Shown piece by piece: positions 16,086 to 22,507 of a stretch of DNA of 33,424 nt. Where the stretch lies: contig JANQNP010000036.1 in NCBI GenBank assembly GCA_028279505.1, forward strand, positions 1 through 33,424, given 5' to 3'. The notes beneath the pieces are model-generated. The model searched no databases. It saw nothing but the letters and a program-made list of their open reading frames with translations, and was not told where the DNA came from. The position numbers were made by a program, and so were the translations under genes. Numbering within the stretch: the stretch's first letter is position 1; the number at the start of each line of letters is the position of its first letter. This stretch comes from Dehalococcoidia bacterium (GTDB lineage: Bacteria > Chloroflexota > Dehalococcoidia > UBA2979).

Positions 16086-17153
16086 ATGGACGCGGCCGTT
16101 CGGGTCGAGGACCCAGCCGTGCGTGTGATCGAACGAACGCAGCAGCTCCGAGACGAGTCCGGCCAGGTCATCGTGCTGATGACGGCGGCGATGCTGACGC
16201 TACTGGGCGTCGTTGGACTGGTCCTCGATGTGGGGATCCACCTCGAGGAGCGGCGCCAGCTCCAGAACGCGGTCGACGCGGCGGCGCACGCCGGCGCGCA
16301 GATGCTGCCGGACACGACGGACGCCGCCACGCAGGCGAACCTCTACTTCGAGGCCAATCGGCCCGACGGCAGCGCCGCGCTCGCGATCAGCTACCCGACA
16401 CCGGACCGTGAGCAGATCGAGATCGTTGGCACCGTCGACGTGAACTACACGTTCTTCGCGCTCTTCGGGAGGAGCTCGGCGACGATCTCCGCGCGCGCCG
16501 TCGCCGGCGCGCAATCGACCGACATCGTGCTCGCGCTGGACCGGTCCGGTTCGATGTGCCGGGACTCGCACTACCTGACCAGTACGTGCCCGTTGCCGCC
16601 GCCGGACCACGAGCCGATGACCTCGGTGAAGGCAGCGGCCAACGGGTTCGCGGACCTCTTCGAACCGGGCTACGCCCGTGTCGGCCTCGTGTCCTTCGCA
16701 AGCACCTCGTCGCTCGACCAGACCGCGTCGAGCGACTTCGGACCCGGATCGGGGCTGGAGTCCGCTGTCGACAACATCTACCCCGGGGGCAGCACCAACA
16801 TCGGCGACGCGATCGACGACGCGCACGACGATGTCCTCAATGGCACCTACACGCGGGGCGACGCTTTGAAGATCGTCGTGCTGCTCTCAGACGGTGTCCC
16901 CAACCGTTGCGCCGGCGGCGCGAACTGCACTGACGAGGAAGCGGCGGACCACGCCCGCGCTGAGGCGCAGGAGGCCGCCGACGACGGCGTCGTCATCTAT
17001 GCGATTGGGCTCGGCGCCAACGTCGACACCGCGCTGATGGAGGACCTCGCAGCGATCGGAAACGGGGCGTACGTCCCGAGCCCGACCGCGGCCGACCTCG
17101 ATGACACCTTCGACACGATCGCGTCTCTCATCAAGGTGCGTATCCTCGAATAG
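16086..17153 (+). CDS. TadG-like pilus-type protein with von Willebrand A domain
   Basis: A 355-aa protein. Residues 24-50 (D-E-S-G-Q-V-I-V-L then a hydrophobic helix ending L-V-L-D-V-G) and L-Q-N-A-V-D-A-A-A-H-A-G-A at 59-71 are the signature of TadE/TadG-family Flp-pilus proteins, anchored by one N-terminal helix. From about residue 145 a von Willebrand A domain follows, with a complete metal-ion site: D-R-S-G-S at 152-156, Thr237 in G-G-S-T-N-I-G and Asp269 in L-L-S-D-G-V-P-N. Such proteins act outside the membrane, in tight-adherence systems or as adhesins. No other tad genes are adjacent; a secretion-ATPase-like gene lies 5 kb away. Several Cys residues near 158, 168 and 274 might form disulfides. 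GAAGG lies eight bases before the ATG. Confidence 0.85.
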   Translation: MDAAVRVEDPAVRVIERTQQLRDESGQVIVLMTAAMLTLLGVVGLVLDVGIHLEERRQLQNAVDAAAHAGAQMLPDTTDAATQANLYFEANRPDGSAALAISYPTPDREQIEIVGTVDVNYTFFALFGRSSATISARAVAGAQSTDIVLALDRSGSMCRDSHYLTSTCPLPPPDHEPMTSVKAAANGFADLFEPGYARVGLVSFASTSSLDQTASSDFGPGSGLESAVDNIYPGGSTNIGDAIDDAHDDVLNGTYTRGDALKIVVLLSDGVPNRCAGGANCTDEEAADHARAEAQEAADDGVVIYAIGLGANVDTALMEDLAAIGNGAYVPSPTAADLDDTFDTIASLIKVRILE

Positions 17154-17158
17154 CGGCG

Positions 17159-17172
17159 GCCCTCTCGAGGGC
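17159..17172 (+). terminator. Short hairpin after the TadG-like gene
   Basis: GCCCT-CTCG-AGGGC: a 5-bp stem with a tetraloop, six bases after the stop, without a U tract. A weak terminator at best. Confidence 0.3.
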
Positions 17173-17222
17173 TCGACTCGCCCGCCTGGCTCATGCGAAC
17201 CGCCCAACGGTGCGCGACGCAT

Positions 17223-17235
17223 CTTGCTATCCTGT
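17223..17235 (+). promoter_or_regulatory. Promoter copy 1 of the small-protein array (CTTGCTATCCTGT)
   Basis: It contains TATCCT, 26 bases upstream of the ATG at 17254. A copy with one mismatch lies before the second array gene at 17471-17483, so the upstream region was duplicated with the gene. Confidence 0.5.
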
Positions 17236-17253
17236 TAGGCAGGAGCGAGATTC

Positions 17254-17436
17254 ATGGGTTACATCCCACCGTTGCCGATCGAGCCGAACGACGCTAAGTC
17301 GATCGAGGTGCTCGCGGAAGACGCGCACCGCAAGAACGTCGGTCTGACACAGGATCTCGCGCACCTCGCGGGCTATGCCTGGGCCGCGCTGCGCTGGCCC
17401 GTCTGCCAGGTGTTGCGGCTGGTACACCGGGTGTGA
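17254..17436 (+). CDS. Small tandem-array protein, member A
   Basis: A 60-aa protein, first of four related small genes. Order of shared features: a Pro-rich start (I-P-P-L-P-I-E-P), a helical linker, the motif K-N-V-G-L-T-Q-D at residues 27-34, an Ala-rich helix G-Y-A-W-A-A-L, the R-W-P turn, and a basic amphipathic tail V-L-R-L-V-H-R-V. Members A and B share N-V-G-L-T-Q-D exactly. AGGAG lies about eight bases before the ATG, with TATCCT upstream. No signal peptide is present; the C-terminal helix is amphipathic enough for membrane or partner contact. I do not recognise the family. Confidence 0.7.
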   Translation: MGYIPPLPIEPNDAKSIEVLAEDAHRKNVGLTQDLAHLAGYAWAALRWPVCQVLRLVHRV

Positions 17437-17470
17437 CTAGGACGATTCCCCCCAGCACTGATGTTCGAGA

Positions 17471-17483
17471 CTTGTTATCCTGT
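17471..17483 (+). promoter_or_regulatory. Promoter copy 2 of the small-protein array (CTTGTTATCCTGT)
   Basis: It differs at one base from the copy at 17223-17235 and sits at nearly the same distance (29 bases from TATCCT to the ATG at 17505). Confidence 0.5.
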
Positions 17484-17504
17484 GCGGTGAGAGAAAGATT
17501 CCGT

Positions 17505-17696
17505 ATGTCATTCGGCAGTCACCCGGTGCCGCCTCCGTTCGACCCGCAGGATCCGAAAGCTCTGCGGACGAGCGCGGAGCAGGACCACAAGAACAACGTC
17601 GGCCTCACCCAGGACATCGACCACATCCTCGGCTGGGTCACTGCGGCGATCCGCTGGCCTTTCCGCCGGGTGCTAGGCCTGGTGCGCCGATCGTGA
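17505..17696 (+). CDS. Small tandem-array protein, member B
   Basis: A 63-aa protein from ATG 17505. It has D-P-Q-D-P-K-A-L near residue 13, N-V-G-L-T-Q-D at 31-37, then G-W-V-T-A-A-I-R-W-P and the basic tail V-L-G-L-V-R-R-S. It is closest to member A in the middle motif and to member C in the N-terminal D-P-x-D-P-K-x-L. The upstream start at 17433 is rejected because the added residues contain the promoter copy. Its stop overlaps the GTG of member C by four bases (GTGA), so B and C are translationally coupled. Confidence 0.7.
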   Translation: MSFGSHPVPPPFDPQDPKALRTSAEQDHKNNVGLTQDIDHILGWVTAAIRWPFRRVLGLVRRS

Positions 17697-17884
17697 AAGA
17701 GGGCTGGGGGATCGGTACCCGCGCGGATCCGATAGACCCGAAGCGACTTCAGCACGGCGCTGAACAAGCGGACGCCCGCCGGCCTCGGCCGCTCGACGAG
17801 GCGGGGTACGTCGCGGGGCGCCTATGGGCCGCACTATGCTGGCCGCTGCGAGCGGTGCGCCGGCTCGCGCGCCACGGCCGCTAG
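17693..17884 (+). CDS. Small tandem-array protein, member C
   Basis: A 63-aa protein starting at GTG 17693 inside the stop of member B. It keeps D-P-I-D-P-K-R-L near residue 12, A-E-Q, an Ala-rich helix Y-V-A-G-R-L-W-A-A-L, C-W-P in place of R-W-P, and the basic tail V-R-R-L-A-R-H. The N-V-G-L-T-Q-D motif has decayed to an Arg/Pro-rich stretch, so it is the most divergent member and may be losing that function. Confidence 0.62.
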   Translation: MKEGWGIGTRADPIDPKRLQHGAEQADARRPRPLDEAGYVAGRLWAALCWPLRAVRRLARHGR

Positions 17885-17919
17885 CCGAGGACTCGGCGAC
17901 CGAGGCTCAGAACCGAGGG

Positions 17920-17932
17920 CTCAGCAACTGAG
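17920..17932 (+). repeat. Short hairpin between members C and D
   Basis: CTCAG-CAA-CTGAG, 5-bp arms, next to a direct repeat (ACCGAGGCTCAG, then ACCGAGGGCTCAG). It lies just before the start of member D and may affect its translation. Confidence 0.25.
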
Positions 17933-17938
17933 GACAGT

Positions 17939-18157
17939 GTGAGCTTCTTCGACGGACCCGGGTTCCGCCCCCACCCAGAGGAGCCGGAGGCGCTGCGCGC
18001 GCGCAAGCGACGCGACTACCAGGCCAACGTCCGCCTCGGCCAGGACTTCGCCGTAATCCGAGGCTGGGTCACGTCGTGGCTGCGCGCGCCGATCCGTGCG
18101 GTGCGGCGCAGCGGTCACCGCGATCGAGGAAACACGACCAGGGGTTGTCGCCGCTAG
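17939..18157 (+). CDS. Small tandem-array protein, member D
   Basis: A 72-aa protein, GTG start with GAGGAC just upstream. It shows P-E-E-P-E-A-L near residue 13 (compare D-P-K-A-L in B), N-V-R-L-G-Q-D at 30-36 (compare N-V-G-L-T-Q-D), then I-R-G-W-V-T-S-W-L-R-A-P and the basic tail I-R-A-V-R-R-S. It is longer than the others by a polar, Arg-rich C-terminus. It lies 31 bases before coaA, which has its own promoter. Confidence 0.62.
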   Translation: MSFFDGPGFRPHPEEPEALRARKRRDYQANVRLGQDFAVIRGWVTSWLRAPIRAVRRSGHRDRGNTTRGCRR

Positions 18158-18176
18158 CGCCCTCGCCGCTCGTCCC

Positions 18177-18182
18177 TACAAT
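18177..18182 (+). promoter_or_regulatory. Leaderless promoter of coaA, -10 box TACAAT
   Basis: TACAAT is followed by six bases and then the ATG at 18189, with no ribosome site. The near-consensus box and spacing predict an mRNA starting at the ATG. Confidence 0.55.
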
Positions 18183-18188
18183 CCCCGG

Positions 18189-19178
18189 ATGGTCCCCAGT
18201 CGCTCTCCGAATGATCCGAGCCAGCACGCGTCGCTGTCCCGATACCTCAACTTCTCGCGAGCTGAGTGGGCTGAGCTGCGCAACGACACAAAGCTGCCAC
18301 TAACCGAGGGCGAGCTGCAGAGTCTGGTCGGCCTCAACGACCGGGTCAGCCTCGACGAGGTGGCCGACACCTACCTGCCGCTGACGCGGTTGCTGCTGAT
18401 GTACGTGGAGTCCGCGCGCGAGTTACACCGAGCACGCGCCGAGTTCCTCGGGAAGGACGCCCCGCGCGTCCCCTACGTGATCGGCATCGCGGGCAGCGTG
18501 GCGGTGGGGAAGAGCACAACGTCGCGGATCCTCCAGGCTCTGCTCGCCCGCTCCGAGGGCGAGCCGCACGTCGAGCTGGTCGCGACCGATGGCTTTCTTT
18601 ATCCCCTCGCCGAGTTGCAGCGGCGCAACATCGTCGACCGCAAGGGATTCCCGGAGAGCTACGACACGCGTGCCCTCGTGCAGTTCGTTGCCGATCTCAA
18701 GGCGGGGCACCCGGAGGTAACGGCGCCGGTCTACTCGCACGTCACCTACGACATCGTGCCGGACCAGGTCGAGGTCGTGCGCCAGCCGGACGTTCTGATC
18801 ATCGAGGGGCTGAACGTCCTCCAGTCCGAGCACCGGACGCCCGAGGACATCGCAGCTGGGACACCGTCACTGACGTTCGTGTCGGACTTCTTCGACAGCT
18901 CGATCTACGTCGACGCCGACGAGGAGGACATCGAGCGGTGGTACGTCGAGCGGTTCATGACGCTGCGCAACACGGTGTTCCAGGACAGCGCGTCGTTCTT
19001 CCACCGATTCGCGGAGCTGACCGAGGAGCAGTCGCTGCAGACGGCGCGCCACGTCTGGCGGTCGATCAACCTCAAGAATCTGCACGAGAACATCCTGCCG
19101 ACGAGGGAGCGGGCCCACTTCATCCTCGAAAAGGGCGGCGACCACGAGGTGAATCGGGTGCGCCTGCAGCGGATGTAG
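18189..19178 (+). CDS. coaA: Type I pantothenate kinase
   Basis: A 329-aa enzyme that phosphorylates pantothenate with ATP, the first step of coenzyme A synthesis, in the cytosol. It has the P-loop G-I-A-G-S-V-A-V-G-K-S-T at residues 99-110, V-A-T-D-G-F-L-Y-P near 136, K-G-F-P-E-S-Y-D-T near 153, Y-S-H-V-T-Y-D near 180 and I-I-E-G-L-N-V-L-Q near 200, all standard for CoaA. The length matches the family (about 310-330). ATG 18189 is chosen because the conserved N-terminus (S-R-Y-L-N-F-S-R-A-E-W) follows and a -10 box sits six bases upstream. A strong hairpin overlaps its stop. Confidence 0.95.
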   Translation: MVPSRSPNDPSQHASLSRYLNFSRAEWAELRNDTKLPLTEGELQSLVGLNDRVSLDEVADTYLPLTRLLLMYVESARELHRARAEFLGKDAPRVPYVIGIAGSVAVGKSTTSRILQALLARSEGEPHVELVATDGFLYPLAELQRRNIVDRKGFPESYDTRALVQFVADLKAGHPEVTAPVYSHVTYDIVPDQVEVVRQPDVLIIEGLNVLQSEHRTPEDIAAGTPSLTFVSDFFDSSIYVDADEEDIERWYVERFMTLRNTVFQDSASFFHRFAELTEEQSLQTARHVWRSINLKNLHENILPTRERAHFILEKGGDHEVNRVRLQRM

Positions 19179-19193
19179 GGCCGTTCCGGCCCT
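19177..19193 (+). terminator. Hairpin overlapping the coaA stop codon
   Basis: AGGGCCG-TTC-CGGCCCT: a perfect 7-bp GC-rich stem whose left arm begins inside the TAG stop (19176-19178). No U tract follows. Confidence 0.5.
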
Positions 19194-19240
19194 CATGACC
19201 TTCGGGGGCCCGCTCGACGTGGCTCAGTACCGCGGGCGTC

Positions 19241-19708
19241 TCAGTCGAGTGGACGTCGCATTCGGTAGGGCTCCGGCTCAAAGCCCAGCCGCTCCCACGC
19301 GGCGACGCCGTCCTCGTTGGCTACGTCGATACCGAGCGTCAGGTCGGTGGCGCCGTGATCAACAGCCCACCGTTCAAAGTGCTCGACCATGCGGGCGGTA
19401 ACGCCGCGGCGTCGCCACTCCGGTTCGACGTAGGCGCTGTTGATGTAGCCGCTCAGCACACCAGTGATCGGATGGGGTCGGATCAGGCCATCGAGGAGCG
19501 CGATCGCCCGCCCGTCGACCCGGGCCACGAGGACGATCGAGTCAGCGTCGGTGGCGAGGATTGTCTGTTGCGCCGACTGCCAACCGTCGGTCAGCACGAA
19601 GCCGCGCAACGGTTCGTGATGTTCGTGCAGGCCGCGGTAGAGCGGCTCGAGCTCGAGCCAACCTTCGATGGGATCGGGGACCTCGGTGATGACCGGCTCT
19701 GCTGTCAC
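19241..19708 (-). CDS. GNAT-family N-acetyltransferase
   Basis: A 155-aa GNAT. The central strand and loop Y-I-N-S-A-Y-V-E-P-E-W-R-R-R-G-V-T-A-R-M (about 90-109) is the acetyl-CoA site, and N-E-D-G-V-A-A-W-E-R-L-G-F near 132-144 is the C-terminal helix-strand. GTG start with AAGGGGGT upstream. A TAGCCT box for it overlaps the stop of the upstream GNAT gene. The substrate is unknown. Confidence 0.83.
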   Translation of the reverse strand: MTAEPVITEVPDPIEGWLELEPLYRGLHEHHEPLRGFVLTDGWQSAQQTILATDADSIVLVARVDGRAIALLDGLIRPHPITGVLSGYINSAYVEPEWRRRGVTARMVEHFERWAVDHGATDLTLGIDVANEDGVAAWERLGFEPEPYRMRRPLD

Positions 19709-19747
19709 CTGACCCCCTTCGTCCGCCCGACCCGCTCTGCGAGGAGC

Positions 19748-19753
19748 AGGCTA
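19748..19753 (-). promoter_or_regulatory. Candidate -10 box TAGCCT overlapping the upstream gene's stop
   Basis: On the minus strand TAGCCT starts with the TAG stop (19753-19751) of the preceding GNAT gene and lies 39 bases before the GTG at 19708. Confidence 0.4.
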
Positions 19754-20398
19754 TCGGTGCGAGCGCCAGGCGGAGAAGAGGCCGAGGCGGAGCTCCATCG
19801 CGATCACGCCGTCGACGTCGAGCGAGCTGTAGCGCTCGACCGGGCGGAAGCCACGCTCGAGGTAGATCCGGTAGGCAGCAGGCATGACCTCGGGGGAAGT
19901 CTCGAGCAGGATGCGCCGCGCGCCGAGGCGGCGGGATTCGCGGATCGCCAAATCGACTATGCGGCGACCGAGATCCTGGCCGCGTGCCTCGGGTCGGAGG
20001 TAGAGCCGCTTCAACTCGGCGGCCCCGCGCTCGAGCACGTGGATGCCGACGATTCCCATCGCGGCACCGCCGATGCGCGCCAGCACCATCCTGCCGCTCG
20101 GCGGCGAGTACCACTGTTCGATCGCCTCAAGCTCGTTCAGCAGGCTCGGTTGGACCACCGCCGGATCGACCCCCGAAGCGGCCGCCAGCCAGTCCACGTA
20201 TTCGCGAATCAGCAATCGAACGTCTTCGCTGTCGGAGGGCCAGCTCGCCATCGAAACGATCGACGCATTGGCGTCATCCGGCCCATAGCCGCCGGTCGAT
20301 GCAGGTGCTGTGGAGGTCACTCGGCGCTCCAAGTCGCTCGTCGTCATCACATCCGTAGGGTCGCGCGAGACATCGGTCGCCGCGTCGCCCGAGCGCAT
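19751..20398 (-). CDS. GNAT-family N-acetyltransferase
   Basis: A 215-aa frame; an ATG at 20347 would give 198 residues and is as plausible, since the first 45 residues are low in structure. The GNAT core begins near residue 55. The acetyl-CoA loop is L-K-R-L-Y-L-R-P-E-A-R-G-Q-D-L-G-R-R-I near 128-146, with an Asp where Gly or another small residue is usual in the Q-x-x-G part. Y-R-I-Y-L-E-R-G-F-R-P-V closes the domain. Upstream of the GNAT at 19241 on the same strand. The substrate is unknown. Confidence 0.82.
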   Translation of the reverse strand: MRSGDAATDVSRDPTDVMTTSDLERRVTSTAPASTGGYGPDDANASIVSMASWPSDSEDVRLLIREYVDWLAAASGVDPAVVQPSLLNELEAIEQWYSPPSGRMVLARIGGAAMGIVGIHVLERGAAELKRLYLRPEARGQDLGRRIVDLAIRESRRLGARRILLETSPEVMPAAYRIYLERGFRPVERYSSLDVDGVIAMELRLGLFSAWRSHR

Positions 20399-20446
20399 GC
20401 ACCAGCGTCATTCGTTCGGGTGACGCTCACGGAGGCCAGGAATGGG

Positions 20447-20452
20447 TACGCT
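20447..20452 (+). promoter_or_regulatory. Candidate -10 box TACGCT of the FAD oxidoreductase
   Basis: TACGCT lies 35 bases before the ATG at 20488; a GGAG ribosome site sits eight bases before the ATG. Confidence 0.35.
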
Positions 20453-20487
20453 TCGTCAGACACAAAGAACGACGCCGGAGCAGTGCC

Positions 20488-21705
20488 ATGAGCGAGCGGT
20501 ACGACCTGATCGTGGTCGGCGGTGGGATCGCCGGCTCCTCGTTGGCTGGTCGCGTCGCCGCGAGCGGCGCACGGGTGCTCGTGCTGGAGCGCGAGACGCA
20601 GTTCCGCGACCGCGTACGGGGTGAATGGGTCGCGCCGTGGGGCGTGCTAGAGCTGGAGCGGCTCAAGATTCTCGAGCCGCTGCGCGAGCGCGCCGACGCG
20701 CACGAGCTGACGCACCAGAGCACAGGCGTGTACCGCATCGCCAAGCCAACCGACCTCGTCGAGCGCTACCACCCCAACCGGCCGGCGGTGACGTTCTTCC
20801 ACCCGACGGCGCAAGAGGTGCTGATCGAGTGGGCCGCCGAACAAGGCGCCAAGGTGATTCGCGGCGCGCGCGTGACCTCGGTTGGCGGGGGCGAGTCACC
20901 CACGGCAGAGTGGACCGGCGAGGGCGCCGGGTCCGCGACGGCGCGGTTGGTGGTCGGTGCGGACGGACGAACCTCGCTGGTGCGGAAGGCGATCGGGCGG
21001 CCCGAGCGGACGCGCGGCGAGATGCGCCTCTGGGCCGGCATCCGGATGAAGAACCTCGATTGGCCCGCGGACACGGGGATGCTGACGCTGGACCCGCGGA
21101 CCGGGTACGCGGCGGCGGTGTTCCCGCAGGGCGACGGCGCGGCGCGCGTCTACCTCGGGCCGAGCCGCGACGAGCGGAAGCGGCTCAGCGGCGCGAAGGA
21201 CATCGAGTCGTTCCTCGCCGGCATGCAGCCGCTGATGGGGCAGCGCGACGTGTTCAGCGACGCGGAGGCGGTCGGCCCGCTCGCGACGTTCGATACGGAG
21301 ATGCGATGGATCGACGAGCCGTACGAGGACGGGCTCGTGCTGATCGGCGACGCCGCCGGCTACACCGACCCGACCTGGGGACAGGGCTTATCGCTCGGCT
21401 TCCGCGACGCGCGCGTGCTGAGTGAGGCGCTCACGACCTCGGAGGACTGGCGCGCCGCGTCGGGTGCATACGCGGCCGAGCACGACGTCTATTTCGACGC
21501 GATGGTGAAGAGCGAAGCGTGGACCGAGGAGGTCCTGCTCTCGCCCGGCCCAGAAGGCGACGAGATGCGCGACCGCGCGTTCGGCGCGTGGGCACAGGAC
21601 CCCTCGAGGAATCCGACCGCGGCGTACAACGGCCCGGACTTCGTCGCCGACGAGGAGGCGCGCATCCGCTTTTTCGGGCTCGACCTTGTAGAGGCTGCGA
21701 CCTAG
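20488..21705 (+). CDS. FAD-dependent monooxygenase/reductase (p-hydroxybenzoate hydroxylase fold)
   Basis: A 405-aa flavoprotein of the group that includes aromatic hydroxylases, geranylgeranyl reductases and tryptophan halogenases. It has the dinucleotide motif V-V-G-G-G-I-A-G-S-S-L-A at residues 9-20, the D-G motif V-G-A-D-G-R-T-S-L-V-R near 160, and the FAD-ribityl motif G-L-V-L-I-G-D-A-A-G-Y-T-D-P near 285, followed by G-Q-G-L-S-L-G-F-R-D-A. The substrate is unknown; no partner gene is next to it. Its last four bases overlap the stop of the convergent ATPase-like gene. Confidence 0.88.
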   Translation: MSERYDLIVVGGGIAGSSLAGRVAASGARVLVLERETQFRDRVRGEWVAPWGVLELERLKILEPLRERADAHELTHQSTGVYRIAKPTDLVERYHPNRPAVTFFHPTAQEVLIEWAAEQGAKVIRGARVTSVGGGESPTAEWTGEGAGSATARLVVGADGRTSLVRKAIGRPERTRGEMRLWAGIRMKNLDWPADTGMLTLDPRTGYAAAVFPQGDGAARVYLGPSRDERKRLSGAKDIESFLAGMQPLMGQRDVFSDAEAVGPLATFDTEMRWIDEPYEDGLVLIGDAAGYTDPTWGQGLSLGFRDARVLSEALTTSEDWRAASGAYAAEHDVYFDAMVKSEAWTEEVLLSPGPEGDEMRDRAFGAWAQDPSRNPTAAYNGPDFVADEEARIRFFGLDLVEAAT

Positions 21706-22367
21706 GCAGTCGCCTCGAAGCCTGCGAGGTGGCGCTGGTAGGCCTCGGAGGTGACGAGCCGCGGTTCGGAGACCGCCTCGAACTCGTCGCGATCCTCGTG
21801 CCAGCGGTGGATGAGCCGCGCGGCGGGGACGCCGCCTTCGACTCGATCGACCTCGTACATCGCGGCGATGCGCCGCGTGCGCTGGTCGGCGCTTCGAGTC
21901 ACGTGGATGTAGGAGACGACGTCGATCCGCGCGGCGTGCTCGTCTGAAACCTCATTCTGGGCGATGACGCCGAATGCGGACTCGATGCCGTCGGCGTGGA
22001 GCGAGGTGGCGACAGCGTGGCCGCCGGCGTGAGCCGCCTCGAAGATTCGACGCACCGGCTCGCCCCAGAGGTAGGCGTCGGTGACCGGGTGACGCGAGAT
22101 CTCGGCCCAGTAGAGGAGGCCGGGCGGCGCGCCATCCTCGGGAATGCCGAGCGACTCGCCGTTGCGATGACCGAGCGAGTAGACCGGAGCCGCCGCCGGG
22201 CGATGCTCGAGGGCGGCGTCCATCAAGGTGGTCTTTCCGGCGCCGGTGGGGACAGCGACGTTGAGGAAGGAGCGTTGTTCTTCAGCCGCTCCAGCGAGCA
22301 ACGCGGCCATCGCCGGGCTCACCGTGCGGTTGGCGACGAGGTCGCCGAGGCTCAGTTCGCTCACCAT
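21702..22367 (-). CDS. Short secretion-ATPase-like P-loop protein
   Basis: A 221-aa protein with N-V-A-V-P-T-G-A-G-K-T-T-L-M-D at residues 36-50, a P-loop close to the P-T-G-S-G-K-T-T of GspE/PilT/VirB11 ATPases but with Val where the first Gly normally is. Further on, H-A-V-A-T-S-L-H-A-D-G-I-E-S-A near 118-132 matches the His-box T-L-H-A-N of that family. It lacks the usual N-terminal domain and is about half the family length. It could be a stripped-down pilus or secretion ATPase, or an unrelated NTPase. The ATG follows a TACGCT box. It is convergent with the FAD gene and about 4.5 kb from the TadG-like gene. Confidence 0.6.
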   Translation of the reverse strand: MVSELSLGDLVANRTVSPAMAALLAGAAEEQRSFLNVAVPTGAGKTTLMDAALEHRPAAAPVYSLGHRNGESLGIPEDGAPPGLLYWAEISRHPVTDAYLWGEPVRRIFEAAHAGGHAVATSLHADGIESAFGVIAQNEVSDEHAARIDVVSYIHVTRSADQRTRRIAAMYEVDRVEGGVPAARLIHRWHEDRDEFEAVSEPRLVTSEAYQRHLAGFEATA

Positions 22368-22390
22368 CAGAATCCATTCCGTTCGGCCGA

Positions 22391-22396
22391 AGCGTA
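22391..22396 (-). promoter_or_regulatory. Candidate -10 box TACGCT of the ATPase-like gene
   Basis: TACGCT on the minus strand lies 23 bases before the ATG at 22367. Confidence 0.35.
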
Positions 22397-22463
22397 CGAG
22401 CGCGTCGGCCGCGCCGCACCGTTCAAACGGGTAGTCCGTAGCTGGCCTTCCGAGGGGGATCAG

Positions 22464-22469
22464 TAGAAT
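22464..22469 (+). promoter_or_regulatory. Candidate -10 box TAGAAT of the large hydrolase gene
   Basis: TAGAAT lies 38 bases before the ATG at 22508. The same TAGAATCC string precedes the DUF1330 gene. Confidence 0.45.
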
Positions 22470-22496
22470 CCGTCACGCCACGCCGTCCCTGAGCGA

Positions 22497-22506
22497 GGAG
22501 GCCTCC
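22497..22506. repeat. Palindrome GGAGGCCTCC covering the ribosome site
   Basis: A perfect 10-bp palindrome contains the GGAGG ribosome site of the gene at 22508, so site and anti-site are adjacent. Confidence 0.3.
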
Positions 22507-22507
22507 G

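Noticed and set aside
17154..18188. The small-protein array as a CRISPR or structured RNA repeat
   Set aside because: The repeats are conserved at protein level, with frame-preserving differences and start codons, not as DNA units.
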